Below, piece after piece: positions 18,664 to 26,939 of a DNA stretch of 64,000 bases. The translations under genes were made by a program, and so were the position numbers. Every line of letters starts with the position of its first letter. Positions within the stretch are counted from its first letter, which is position 1. The stretch covers positions 124,001 through 188,000 of the forward strand of contig WQSX01000001.1 in assembly GCA_009787625.1 (NCBI GenBank), in the 5' to 3' direction. The stretch comes from Oscillospiraceae bacterium. Lineage in GTDB: Bacteria > Bacillota > Clostridia > Oscillospirales > Oscillospiraceae. Under the pieces are notes generated by a model. That model was not told where the DNA came from. It did no database searches and worked only from the letters and a program-made list of their open reading frames with translations.

Positions 18664-19815
18664 ATGCAAGCAACTAAATTTCTCGACATTCTTCAGTCAC
18701 TAAGTGGTGGTCTCTACACAGGTGTGCCGGACTCACTGCTCAGCCCATTTATTGATGCAGTTATGGAAAGGCATGGCATATCGGAAAAGCACATAGTAGC
18801 GGCAAACGAAGGTGCGGCTGTGGGGATTGCCGCAGGGCACTTTTTGGCTACATCAAAGCCCGCAGTGGTTTACATGCAAAACAGCGGAATAGGAAATGCC
18901 GTGAACCCAATTTGCTCGCTCTTACATGAAAAAGTCTATTCAATTCCCGCCATTTTTGTAATAGGCTGGCGTGGCGAACCCGGCGTAAAAGACGAGCCAC
19001 AGCACGTGTTTCAAGGAGAAATCACGCTCTCGTTACTTGATAACTTGGAGATACCATATATAGTGATATCAGGCGATGATGATTTGGAAAAGACGGTAAA
19101 TGAATTCAGCGAGCATCTGAAAAATGGACGTTCCGTAGCATTTGTCATAAAAAAAGGTGCTCTGCAAAATGACAAGAAATATGAGTACAGCTCGGGCGCA
19201 AAACTCTCACGTGAGGAAGCACTTGGCGCAATACTTTCAGTAGATACCACCGATAGCCACTCCGTAAACAGCCCAATCTACGTCTGTACAACAGGAAAGC
19301 TCTCTCGCGAAGTCTATGAAATCCGAGAACAGCAAGGCGCAGGGCATGGTTCTGACTTTCTGACAGTAGGCTCAATGGGTCATAGCCTAATGATTGCCTA
19401 TGGCATAGCGTTAGAAAAACCAAAGAGACAAGTCTTTTGTCTGGACGGAGACGGTGCAGTGCTAATGCATATGGGAAGTCTTGCAACCATCGGCGTACAC
19501 AAACCAAAAAACCTAATCCATATCGTGATAAACAATGGAGCACACGAAACAGTTGGCGGATTGCCGACTGTAGGAGAAAATCTGGACTTTTCCAAAGTTG
19601 CGGAGTCTCTGGGATACAAAAAAGCAAGTCGTGCCACCGAAGTAACAAAGCTTGTCAAAGTGATAAAAGACACAAAAAGCACAGAAGGCCCGTTTTTAAT
19701 AGAAGTCATATGCAACCTATCATCTCGCAGTGACTTGGGTAGACCAACAACAACCCCGGCACAAAACAGAGACGAGTTGATGGAAAATTTATTGGGCTCC
19801 AGGCTCAAAGACTAA
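18664..19815 (+). CDS. aepY: Phosphonopyruvate decarboxylase
   Basis: This 383-aa thiamine-diphosphate enzyme decarboxylates phosphonopyruvate to phosphonoacetaldehyde, which pulls the unfavourable PEP mutase reaction forward. The N-terminal PYR domain carries the catalytic Glu region (AANEGAAVGIAAGH). The C-terminal PP domain carries the TPP/Mg2+ motif GDG at 262-264 through NN at 290-291. GGTAGGGAG precedes ATG 18664, 13 bp after the previous gene. No aminotransferase or alcohol dehydrogenase follows, so the fate of phosphonoacetaldehyde is not encoded here. Its last 11 bases overlap the convergent DMT gene. Confidence 0.93.
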   Translation: MQATKFLDILQSLSGGLYTGVPDSLLSPFIDAVMERHGISEKHIVAANEGAAVGIAAGHFLATSKPAVVYMQNSGIGNAVNPICSLLHEKVYSIPAIFVIGWRGEPGVKDEPQHVFQGEITLSLLDNLEIPYIVISGDDDLEKTVNEFSEHLKNGRSVAFVIKKGALQNDKKYEYSSGAKLSREEALGAILSVDTTDSHSVNSPIYVCTTGKLSREVYEIREQQGAGHGSDFLTVGSMGHSLMIAYGIALEKPKRQVFCLDGDGAVLMHMGSLATIGVHKPKNLIHIVINNGAHETVGGLPTVGENLDFSKVAESLGYKKASRATEVTKLVKVIKDTKSTEGPFLIEVICNLSSRSDLGRPTTTPAQNRDELMENLLGSRLKD

Positions 19816-20149
19816 ACACAACAATGCCCACAATGATTAGCACGATGCCTAAATACTGCGATAGCCGTAGTTTCTCATTGAGAAAAAACAAGCTCAGCAC
19901 CGGAATGAATATGAATGCCGCCGATTCTAAAATCGGAATAAGAGACAGCGGAATGTACCGCAACATGTAAAAATTAACAATAGCGGCGACACCAAAAATG
20001 AAATACGCAAGCATAACTCGCCAGTTTAGATACTCGGCGAGTCTATTTTTCCATGTGATTTGTGCCGCCTTCTTGAGCAAAAGCTGAGAGCATGCCGAGA
20101 TGAAAACCATAGATAAGACAATAGCCATATGAATCAAATAATCATCCAT
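19805..20149 (-). CDS. Small DMT/EamA-type membrane protein, subunit B of a pair
   Basis: The protein of about 114 aa has four hydrophobic segments, half the size of an EamA transporter and similar to ArnE/ArnF or small multidrug resistance subunits. ATG 20149 follows a GGTGAT site; a GTG at 20158 is an alternative. It overlaps the upstream half-transporter gene by 8-17 bp, so the two products probably form an asymmetric heterodimer. ArnEF-like pairs flip lipid-linked sugars, so a role in moving a lipid-linked head-group donor fits the context but is not proven. The 3' end overlaps aepY on the other strand. Confidence 0.7.
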   Translation of the reverse strand: MDDYLIHMAIVLSMVFISACSQLLLKKAAQITWKNRLAEYLNWRVMLAYFIFGVAAIVNFYMLRYIPLSLIPILESAAFIFIPVLSLFFLNEKLRLSQYLGIVLIIVGIVVFSL

Positions 20150-20510
20150 GCTTATCACCGACCTTTTTGTTGTTTCTCACTATGAGAACTATTCCGGCAA
20201 TAATAATAAGTGCCCCGATTATCATGTTTAAACTTATGGTCTCGCCAAAAAGCACAGCACCAAAAAACATGCCGTAGATGATTGTAACGGCACGGTTTGC
20301 GTGAGCTATGGTAAGCGGAAGACGTTTTAGGACTTGTTGCCAAACTAATGCAAAAATTCCAAAGAGCATAAACGCAAGCCCGTACAGCCCTATAGCTTGA
20401 ATTGAAACAAGAGGAAAAGTGCCGGCAAAGTTAGCCACAACCAAACTTACCGAAAACAGAAGATAGCAGAGATATATGATCCCATAGGTTTTTATTTTAC
20501 TTTTTTCCAA
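20142..20510 (-). CDS. Small DMT/EamA-type membrane protein, subunit A of a pair
   Basis: The 122-aa protein has four hydrophobic segments and a Gly-rich last helix (IGALIIIAGIVLIV), typical of half-size DMT transporters. It begins at TTG 20510. It precedes and overlaps its partner gene, which points to translational coupling and a heterodimer. It runs toward aepY, downstream of the ABC exporter genes on the minus strand. The substrate is unknown. An undecaprenyl-linked intermediate or an amine are both possible. Confidence 0.7.
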   Translation of the reverse strand: MEKSKIKTYGIIYLCYLLFSVSLVVANFAGTFPLVSIQAIGLYGLAFMLFGIFALVWQQVLKRLPLTIAHANRAVTIIYGMFFGAVLFGETISLNMIIGALIIIAGIVLIVRNNKKVGDKHG

Positions 20511-20539
20511 GGAAACACCAACCCTTTTATGTCTGAGTC

Positions 20540-21271
20540 TTATACATCTCCATAGGCGGCAGCGACTTCATCCACATCTCCGATGCAAGCTATGTTGCCC
20601 TTTTCGAGTAATACTGCCCGTGTACACATTGATTTAATGAGATCTATGCTATGCGAGACCAAGAGAACAGTGGCACCACCCGTCATTAATTTGTTCATAC
20701 GCTCTATGCATTTTGCTTGAAACTTATAGTCCCCGACTCCAAGCACCTCATCTACAATCAAAATGTCAGGATCAACACTGGTAGCCACTGCAAAACCTAA
20801 GCGTGCGTTCATACCCGTTGAAAAGTTTTTTAGTGCGACGTCTTCAAAATCTCGAAGCTCCGCAAAATCAATTATTTCATTGAATTTCTTCTCCATGAAA
20901 CTAGGGGGATATCCATACATGGCACCATTCATATATATATTGTCACGAGCAGAGAACTCAGGGTCAAAACCGGCACCAAGCTCCAATAGTGGAGAAATGT
21001 TGCCATTGACGGTTATGCTGCCAAGGGTCGGCTTAAAAACCCCTGCAATAATTTTTAGCAAAGTTGATTTGCCGGCGCCATTAAATCCAATGATTCCAAA
21101 GACCTCACCGCGCTTGACGTCAAAGCTGACATCCTTAAGTGCCCAAAAATCTTCATAAAAGGCCTGCCCCTTAATGATTTTTATGACATGCTCTTTGAGA
21201 CTCGTGATTTTGTCCTTACTGAGACTAAATTTCATTGAAACATTTTCGATATTGATAGCAATATTTTCCAC
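20540..21271 (-). CDS. tagH: Polysaccharide/teichoic acid ABC exporter, ATP-binding subunit (TagH/Wzt-like)
   Basis: The protein of about 243 aa has Walker A GFNGAGKS, the ABC signature FSTGMNARLGFA, Walker B ILIVDEVLGVGD and the switch His (LLVSHS). This subfamily energises export of lipid-linked teichoic acids or O-antigens. GTG 21271 is preferred because GGGAG (21281-21285) lies 9 nt upstream; the ATG at 21289 has no ribosome-binding site. No extended C-terminal substrate-binding domain of the Wzt type is present, so it resembles the short forms. Its permease is the next gene upstream. Confidence 0.88.
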   Translation of the reverse strand: MENIAINIENVSMKFSLSKDKITSLKEHVIKIIKGQAFYEDFWALKDVSFDVKRGEVFGIIGFNGAGKSTLLKIIAGVFKPTLGSITVNGNISPLLELGAGFDPEFSARDNIYMNGAMYGYPPSFMEKKFNEIIDFAELRDFEDVALKNFSTGMNARLGFAVATSVDPDILIVDEVLGVGDYKFQAKCIERMNKLMTGGATVLLVSHSIDLIKSMCTRAVLLEKGNIACIGDVDEVAAAYGDV

Positions 21272-21316
21272 AGTATGGCTCTCCCACATTAATAATTAGA
21301 ATCTGTATACCCCTCA

Positions 21317-21333
21317 GGCGAACACAGTTCGCC
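21317..21333. repeat. Short GC-rich inverted repeat between exporter genes
   Basis: A 7-bp stem (GGCGAAC with GTTCGCC) and a 3-nt loop sit in a GC-rich patch inside an otherwise AT-rich 90-bp gap. Similar GGGCGAAC-type short hairpins occur as scattered intergenic repeats in many bacteria. No second copy was seen in this window. Confidence 0.35.
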
Positions 21334-21361
21334 CCTACAGAGGCATTACGAATATTTTAGA

Positions 21362-22342
21362 CTACATATTATGAATGTATTTATCTTGCTTTGACATAAA
21401 CATATATGTGCCCAGGCAGAGTGATGCAACGGCAAATCCAATGCAAACCATGTTAGCCCAAAGGTTCGGAACAACTCCAAACATCGCAACATCTCTAAAA
21501 TACTCAACAAAATGAACCATTGGGTTTAGCCAATAGAATGGGATAATCCAGTCGGGCAAGATGTCGACAGGATACATTATCGGGGTGAGGAAAAAAAGCA
21601 GCTGCATCAGTACACCCCATAAATGTGTTACATCACGATAGAACACAGCGAACGATGAAATAAACATCGAAACACCAAGGGTGAATACGAAAGTGTAGAA
21701 GATTGGGATAGGCATTAAAATTAATGTCCACTGTAGCTGAACACCTGAAAAAAGCAGTATAATCAAAAATGCTATAAAAGTGAAAGCCATATTGACAAAA
21801 GCTGAAAGGAGTTTAGTCAAAGGAAACACATATTTTGGAACATATATTTTTTTAATTATAGCCTCATTGCTAATCAGTGAGGTCATGGATTGCGTTGTCC
21901 CTTCAGAAAAAAAGTTAAATATGAGTTGCCCACTGAAGAGGTAGACTGGGAAATGCTCGACATCCCACCTGAACAGGTGAGAAAAAACAGCAGCCATAAC
22001 AAGCATCATGAGAAGAGGATTGAGCCATGACCAAATAACTCCAAATATGCTCTTTCGATATCTGGAGATAAAATCACGCTTTATCATAAGTCCCATGTAA
22101 TATTTGTAGCGCTGAAAAGCAAAAAGTTGTCCCATGACGAATTTGCGCTTAAACACAAAAAGTAGGACAAACGCTGTGGCCACAGCTGCAGTACCGGCCA
22201 AAAACAAAAGCCTTGGAGCAAACAAAAAGAAATTATCACCTCGATTGCCAACTATGCTCTCGGGCAAGAAAATAAGCGAGATAAAATAAATAATTGTTAA
22301 AGCAAAAGTAATCCCGGCCAGGCGCTTTTTTGTGAGTTCCAT
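21362..22342 (-). CDS. tagG: Polysaccharide/teichoic acid ABC exporter, permease subunit (TagG/Wzm-like, ABC-2 family)
   Basis: The 326-aa ABC-2 permease has two extra N-terminal hydrophobic segments (about residues 8-65) before the usual six-helix export core. The amphipathic entry motif (YYMGLMIKRDFISRYRKSIFG) and the PLLM/VNMAFTFIAF segments are typical of TagG/Wzm. Together with the ATPase encoded downstream it should export a lipid-linked polymer across the membrane. The two extra helices are not usual for TagG. The ribosome-binding site is weak (GAAAGGAA about 15 nt before ATG 22342). Confidence 0.85.
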   Translation of the reverse strand: MELTKKRLAGITFALTIIYFISLIFLPESIVGNRGDNFFLFAPRLLFLAGTAAVATAFVLLFVFKRKFVMGQLFAFQRYKYYMGLMIKRDFISRYRKSIFGVIWSWLNPLLMMLVMAAVFSHLFRWDVEHFPVYLFSGQLIFNFFSEGTTQSMTSLISNEAIIKKIYVPKYVFPLTKLLSAFVNMAFTFIAFLIILLFSGVQLQWTLILMPIPIFYTFVFTLGVSMFISSFAVFYRDVTHLWGVLMQLLFFLTPIMYPVDILPDWIIPFYWLNPMVHFVEYFRDVAMFGVVPNLWANMVCIGFAVASLCLGTYMFMSKQDKYIHNM

Positions 22343-22381
22343 AAATAAATGACTATTCCTTTCAAACCCTAAACTACAAAC

Positions 22382-22582
22382 TCAATTTGTGTCATCATCA
22401 AGCATATCGACAGTATCATCGTCGGTTATAGTGTGTTTAATATCAGATGTTGGTCCAGACTTATTTTTAGAAAACAAATTGCTGATTTTCTTTCTCAAAG
22501 AAAAGATAACTCCCCCGCCAACGGCTGCAATCACAACAATAATCTGAACAAGCATTCCTCCAAAACCAGGATCTAAATACAT
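22382..22582 (-). CDS. Small conserved membrane protein of unknown function
   Basis: The 66-aa protein has a strong ribosome-binding site (AAGGGGTGAT before ATG 22582). One transmembrane helix spans about residues 9-28, a basic stretch follows (RKKISNLFSKNK), and the tail is acidic (DDDTVDMLDDDT). The opening MYLDPGFGGML resembles a group of small proteins seen beside polysaccharide genes, but I know of no assigned function. It is the first gene of the minus-strand exporter operon, 40 bp before the permease, which suggests a role in polymer export or assembly. Confidence 0.65.
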   Translation of the reverse strand: MYLDPGFGGMLVQIIVVIAAVGGGVIFSLRKKISNLFSKNKSGPTSDIKHTITDDDTVDMLDDDTN

Positions 22583-22640
22583 AAGATCACCCCTTAAAAA
22601 TAAAAAATTACAAAAATTTACAAAATATTACAAAAAACAC

Positions 22641-22669
22641 TTGATTTTTGTTCCAAGTTAGTGTAACAT
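22641..22669 (+). promoter_or_regulatory. Possible promoter of the SpoIID/LytB gene
   Basis: TTGATT (22641-22646), a 17-bp spacer and TAACAT (22664-22669) lie about 55 bp before the start codon in a 141-bp divergent gap. The gap also holds short near-repeats of the form ACAAAATT upstream of the -35 box. Confidence 0.45.
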
Positions 22670-22723
22670 ATACGTCTGCATATTGCAAGTTAAAGGTGCA
22701 TATGCCTTACGGTTAGGAAAGGA

Positions 22724-24568
22724 ATGGTCATTTTAATGAATTTGGTTAGGAAATATGCAAGGTTCACTGCGATTTTCCTCGTAGTGTGTGTGGCAATATC
22801 TCTTGTAGTGACTGAATCAGTTTCGGCTAATACAAATATCAGGAGAACTATAAGAGCAGGTTTAAACTGGGGTGACACAGCAGTATCAACAACCAACCTG
22901 CAAAACAATCCCGGAAGTGGCTTCGAGTGGGGGACATACAACTCTTCTACAGACCACTTCACATCATTTGGTTCTACATACGTAGGAAACGTCAATGTAG
23001 CAGTGGGTGGCGAAAGCCAAGTAGTTATCAACAGAGCTGATACAGGCGAAGTCTTATTCACCTTTACACAAAACGGCACAGCAGAACTATTTGGAGTGAG
23101 ACCACTTGGTGCAAACCCATCTACACGATACAGAAACAGTAGTCCCAGATTTTCGGCAAACAGAAACTATACGTTCTTTGGTGGATTCAGATTTGAAAGG
23201 CGGGGTAGTTCGCTTATAGTTGTCAATATAGTCGATATTGAAGATTATGTCAAAGGCGTCGTGCCATATGAAATGAGCCCAAGCTGGCACATTGAAGCTC
23301 TCAGAGCTCAGGCAATTACCGCACGTTCGTTTGCAATGTTCAGAATGCTAAATCCCACACCTAAAGCGGTAAATAACCGATTTGATTTATGTGTTGAGGC
23401 TTGCTGTCAGGTATATTGGGGCAATCGCAACGCTACGGCGAGAACTGACCAAGCTATCACAAGCACCGCAAACTTAATAGTGACACACAACGGTTCAATA
23501 GCGGAAACACTTTACTCATCATCACATGGTGGTGGTTCTGAAAATAATGAAAACGTATTTCTCGGACCTCCGAGACCATATCTGCGCGGAGTGATTGACA
23601 CCTATGAGGAAGATGTTAATATTCCTAACTATAACTGGACAGTAACGGTTTCTCAATCAACGCTCACATCGCGTGTTCGTTTAACACACTCAAATGCAGG
23701 AACCATACACTGGGTTCAACCGGAATTTACGCCAACAGGAAATGTGCGCTCTGTCTTAGTATACGACAACAATAGCAGAGAATTCAGATTTACAGGACGT
23801 GCAGCACTTCAAAGACTCTTTGGCGGCTCAACCGTTATGCGATCACAACGCTTTACAATTGACAATGCAGGAACAGACGGCTGGGTAGATGTCCGCGGTA
23901 GCAACGTCGTTCTCAGAGGGCGAGGCTGGGGGCACAGCATCGGCTTGAGCCAGTGGGGCGCACAGTCTATGGCGAGTGTACGCGGCAGAACTGCAGATCA
24001 AATAATACATCACTTCTACACAGGAGTCCAAATTACGAATTTTGAAACAGGTTTGATTACAATATTGCCCTCAATACCACCGATTAGTGATGCGGAACAA
24101 CCAGGGCAGTCAGAGTCACCACAATTTCCCGGTCGAAGCGGCTGGGTGCAAGAGGGTGGAAACTGGTTCTTCGTTCGTAGTGGCGGCACAGTAGCGACAG
24201 GTTGGCTGCAAGACGGAGGAGTTTGGTACTACTTTAACGAAGGTGGCATAATGCAGACGGGCTGGATAAACAACACCGGTAGTTGGTATTATCTGCGGTC
24301 AAGCGGTGCAATGGCAACAGGCTGGGTGCTGACAGGCGGGCAATGGTTCTTTCTGCATTCAAGCGGCGCAATGGCAACAGGTTGGATTTTTGACGGCAGA
24401 AACTGGTATTATCTGCGATCTAACGGTGCAATGGCAGTCGGCTGGGTAGAAACCGGCGGACAATGGTATTTCATGCGTCCAAGCGGCGAAATGGTAACAG
24501 GAAGATTCACTGCCGACGGAGTAAGACATAGATTTGCCAATGACGGCAGATGGCTCGGCAGGGCGTAG
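22724..24568 (+). CDS. SpoIID/LytB-domain secreted protein with choline-binding-type repeats
   Basis: The 614-aa protein has a signal peptide, a SpoIID/LytB domain (core near residues 170-450, with EDYVKGVVPYEMSPSWH and ALRAQAITARSFA) and a tail from residue 473 onward. SpoIID proteins are lytic transglycosylases acting on peptidoglycan. The tail has six full 20-residue repeats of the form GW-x-(G)-x-WYY-L-x-S-GAMATGW, plus a degenerate seventh; this is the CW/choline-binding module that anchors proteins to phosphocholine on teichoic acids. ATG 22736 is an alternative start. It lies beside phosphonate-activation and TagGH-like genes, so its ligand may be the head group they make. Confidence 0.88.
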   Translation: MVILMNLVRKYARFTAIFLVVCVAISLVVTESVSANTNIRRTIRAGLNWGDTAVSTTNLQNNPGSGFEWGTYNSSTDHFTSFGSTYVGNVNVAVGGESQVVINRADTGEVLFTFTQNGTAELFGVRPLGANPSTRYRNSSPRFSANRNYTFFGGFRFERRGSSLIVVNIVDIEDYVKGVVPYEMSPSWHIEALRAQAITARSFAMFRMLNPTPKAVNNRFDLCVEACCQVYWGNRNATARTDQAITSTANLIVTHNGSIAETLYSSSHGGGSENNENVFLGPPRPYLRGVIDTYEEDVNIPNYNWTVTVSQSTLTSRVRLTHSNAGTIHWVQPEFTPTGNVRSVLVYDNNSREFRFTGRAALQRLFGGSTVMRSQRFTIDNAGTDGWVDVRGSNVVLRGRGWGHSIGLSQWGAQSMASVRGRTADQIIHHFYTGVQITNFETGLITILPSIPPISDAEQPGQSESPQFPGRSGWVQEGGNWFFVRSGGTVATGWLQDGGVWYYFNEGGIMQTGWINNTGSWYYLRSSGAMATGWVLTGGQWFFLHSSGAMATGWIFDGRNWYYLRSNGAMAVGWVETGGQWYFMRPSGEMVTGRFTADGVRHRFANDGRWLGRA

Positions 24569-24579
24569 GGGTTTAGAGT

Positions 24580-25704
24580 TCACTTTCGCCAAACCATCAT
24601 ATCCACAATGCTTCTGTAGCTTTGTATAATTTTCACTACTTTTGATGAAGTATTTTCATCGACATAATCCGGCACCTTAGCACCTATACTATTTTCTGAA
24701 TCCAATTGAACAGCAAGGTTAACAGATTGAATGACACTCTCAGACGTAATACTCCCGATTATGAAATTACCCTTGTCCATCGCTTCAGGGCGCTCTGTGC
24801 TTGTTCTGATTGATACAGCGGGGAAGTTAAAGTAACTAGCCTCTTCAGGCAAAGTGCCGCTGTCCGACACAACACACAGAGCGTGTTTTTGCAGACAATT
24901 ATAATCAGTGAAACTAAATGGTTTTAAACTACGCACCAACGGATTAAACTGAAATCCACGGTTTTCGATGTGTTTTTTGCTTCTGGGGTGGGTTGAGTAT
25001 ATAATCGGCACATTATATGTTTCTGCGAGTTTATTTATCGATTCCATTAGAGAAAAAAAGTTGTGCTCGTTATCTATATTCTCCTCCCGATGAGCAGAGA
25101 GGAGAATATATTTTTTACTATCAAGTCCTAAACTGTTCAGTACATCACTTTCGTTTATTCTATCAAGATGAGTACGAAGAACTTCAGCCATAGGGGAGCC
25201 AACGACGAAAACGCTCTCTCTTTTTAAACCTTCTGCCAAAAGGTTTCGGCGAGCATGTTCTGAATATGCCAAGTTTACATCGCTGGTATGGTCAACTATT
25301 CGTCTGTTGACCTCTTCCGGGAGGTTTTCATCAAAGCACCTGTTTCCTGCCTCTAAATGAAAAATAGGTATTTTGAGCCTTTTAGCTGAAATCGCACATA
25401 AGGTTGAATTTGTGTCGCCAAGTATCAAAAGTGCATCAGGCTTGAGCTCTCGCATGATACTATAACTCTTTGATATAACGCTTCCAATAGTTTGACCTAA
25501 GTCATCGCCTACCACATTGAGATAGTGGTCGGGTTCTCTAAGCCCTAAATCGCTAAAGAAAATTTCATTAAGTGTGTAATCATAATTTTGCCCGGTGTGG
25601 ACAAGAACATGCTCAAAGCACCTATTACATGCCTTAATAATTTCAGAAAGCTTGATTATTTCCGGCCTTGTCCCAACAATTGTCATCAGTTTAAGTTTTG
25701 TCAT
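24580..25704 (-). CDS. wecB: Non-hydrolysing UDP-N-acetylglucosamine 2-epimerase family, CapG/FnlC-like
   Basis: The 374-aa cytoplasmic enzyme has the family opening VGTRPEIIKL, the UDP-binding region HREEN and the substrate loop SDSGTLPEEA. Several segments (EVNRRIVDHTSDVNLAYSEHAR, STHPRSKKHIE, IRTSTERPEAMDKG) are closer to the CapG/FnlC branch than to classical WecB. That branch makes UDP-N-acetyl-L-fucosamine from UDP-pneumosamine, whereas WecB makes UDP-ManNAc. CapE/CapF partners are not in the window, so the exact substrate stays open. It is the third gene of a minus-strand UDP-sugar operon and converges on the SpoIID gene. Confidence 0.85.
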   Translation of the reverse strand: MTKLKLMTIVGTRPEIIKLSEIIKACNRCFEHVLVHTGQNYDYTLNEIFFSDLGLREPDHYLNVVGDDLGQTIGSVISKSYSIMRELKPDALLILGDTNSTLCAISAKRLKIPIFHLEAGNRCFDENLPEEVNRRIVDHTSDVNLAYSEHARRNLLAEGLKRESVFVVGSPMAEVLRTHLDRINESDVLNSLGLDSKKYILLSAHREENIDNEHNFFSLMESINKLAETYNVPIIYSTHPRSKKHIENRGFQFNPLVRSLKPFSFTDYNCLQKHALCVVSDSGTLPEEASYFNFPAVSIRTSTERPEAMDKGNFIIGSITSESVIQSVNLAVQLDSENSIGAKVPDYVDENTSSKVVKIIQSYRSIVDMMVWRK

Positions 25705-25769
25705 ATATTTCCTACCCCCACTTTAAATGAAGTCTGCCAGTCACTCATGCTACAAATAAATGAATTGTA

Positions 25770-26939
25770 CTAATCCCGCCTGAAAATATCCCTAGTGTAA
25801 ACTTTGTCAATAACACTCTCCAGTTCCGGGCTATAACGGTTGGCAACAATTACGTCACTTAGGGTAAAAAACTCTTCTATGTCGCGCACTACTTTTGAAT
25901 GATAGAAATGCTCATCTTCAAGGGCAGGCTCATACACTATGACCTCAACGCCTTTGCCCTTGAGGCGCTTCATCACACCCTGAGCACTGGACTGGCGGAA
26001 ATTATCAGAACCGGCTTTCATCGTCAGGCGGTATATGCCAACCACATGCGGATTTAGCTCTAATATTCGGTCAGCAATATGATCCTTGCGTGTGCGGTTT
26101 GCTTCGACAATAGCCCCGATGAGGTTGTTTGGCACATTGTCGAAATTTGCCCGAAGCTGCTTTGCATCTTTGGGTAAACAGTAACCGCCATAACCAAAGG
26201 ACGGATTGTTATAAGTTGTGCCAATTCTTGGGTCATGGCACACGCCTTCTATAATTTGAGATGTGTCAAGCCCACGCAATTCGGCATATGTGTCAAGCTC
26301 GTTAAAAAAAGATACCCTAAGAGCAAGAAAAGTGTTTGCAAAGAGCTTCACAGCTTCAGCTTCAGTAGAATCAGTAAAAAGAACGGGAACATCGTTTTTA
26401 AGAGAGCCTTGAAGCAGCAATTCTGCGAAACGCTTTGCACTTTCGCTTTTTTCACCAACGATGATACGCGATGGATACAGATTGTCATATAGAGCTTGCC
26501 CTTCACGCAAAAATTCCGGTGAGAATATGATGTTATCCGTGTCAAACTTCTTTTTCGCACCCACTGTATATCCGACAGGAACTGTAGACTTAATTACTAT
26601 GGTGGCACGGGGGTTAATCTTAGTCACATCTCTAATAACCGAATCAACCACAGCAGTATCAAAAAAGTTGAGTGCAGGGTCATAGTTTGTTGGCACAGCA
26701 ACTACTACGAAATCGGCACTCGAATAAGCAGCTACAGAATCTGTTGATGCAGTGAGATTGAGCTGCTTGGTCTTTAAATAATCTTCGATATCAGGGTCTT
26801 TAATCGGTGAAATGCGTGCATTAAGTGCATCTATCTTGCTTTGCGCTATGTCGAGCGCTATGACGTCATTCTCTTGAGCGAGCAAGACGGCTAATGATAG
26901 CCCAACATAACCGATCCCTACAATAGTAATATTCGTCAA
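25770..26939 (-). CDS. ugd: UDP-glucose 6-dehydrogenase (short type)
   Basis: The 389-aa enzyme oxidises UDP-glucose to UDP-glucuronate with two NAD+. It has the N-terminal Rossmann GIGYVGLS, the helix motif FSPEFLREG and the catalytic Cys (C254) in [12 protein letters not shown]. The length matches the compact E. coli/Klebsiella-type Ugd. It overlaps the UDP-glucuronate 4-epimerase gene by 4 bp, so the two act in sequence: UDP-Glc to UDP-GlcA to UDP-GalA. A decayed second copy lies at 53681-54503. Confidence 0.93.
   Translation of the reverse strand: MTNITIVGIGYVGLSLAVLLAQENDVIALDIAQSKIDALNARISPIKDPDIEDYLKTKQLNLTASTDSVAAYSSADFVVVAVPTNYDPALNFFDTAVVDSVIRDVTKINPRATIVIKSTVPVGYTVGAKKKFDTDNIIFSPEFLREGQALYDNLYPSRIIVGEKSESAKRFAELLLQGSLKNDVPVLFTDSTEAEAVKLFANTFLALRVSFFNELDTYAELRGLDTSQIIEGVCHDPRIGTTYNNPSFGYGGYCLPKDAKQLRANFDNVPNNLIGAIVEANRTRKDHIADRILELNPHVVGIYRLTMKAGSDNFRQSSAQGVMKRLKGKGVEVIVYEPALEDEHFYHSKVVRDIEEFFTLSDVIVANRYSPELESVIDKVYTRDIFRRD

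Noticed and set aside
19145-19648. A 167-codon frame antisense to phosphonopyruvate decarboxylase
   Set aside because: The composition is implausible for a protein and the other strand holds a complete, well-conserved gene.
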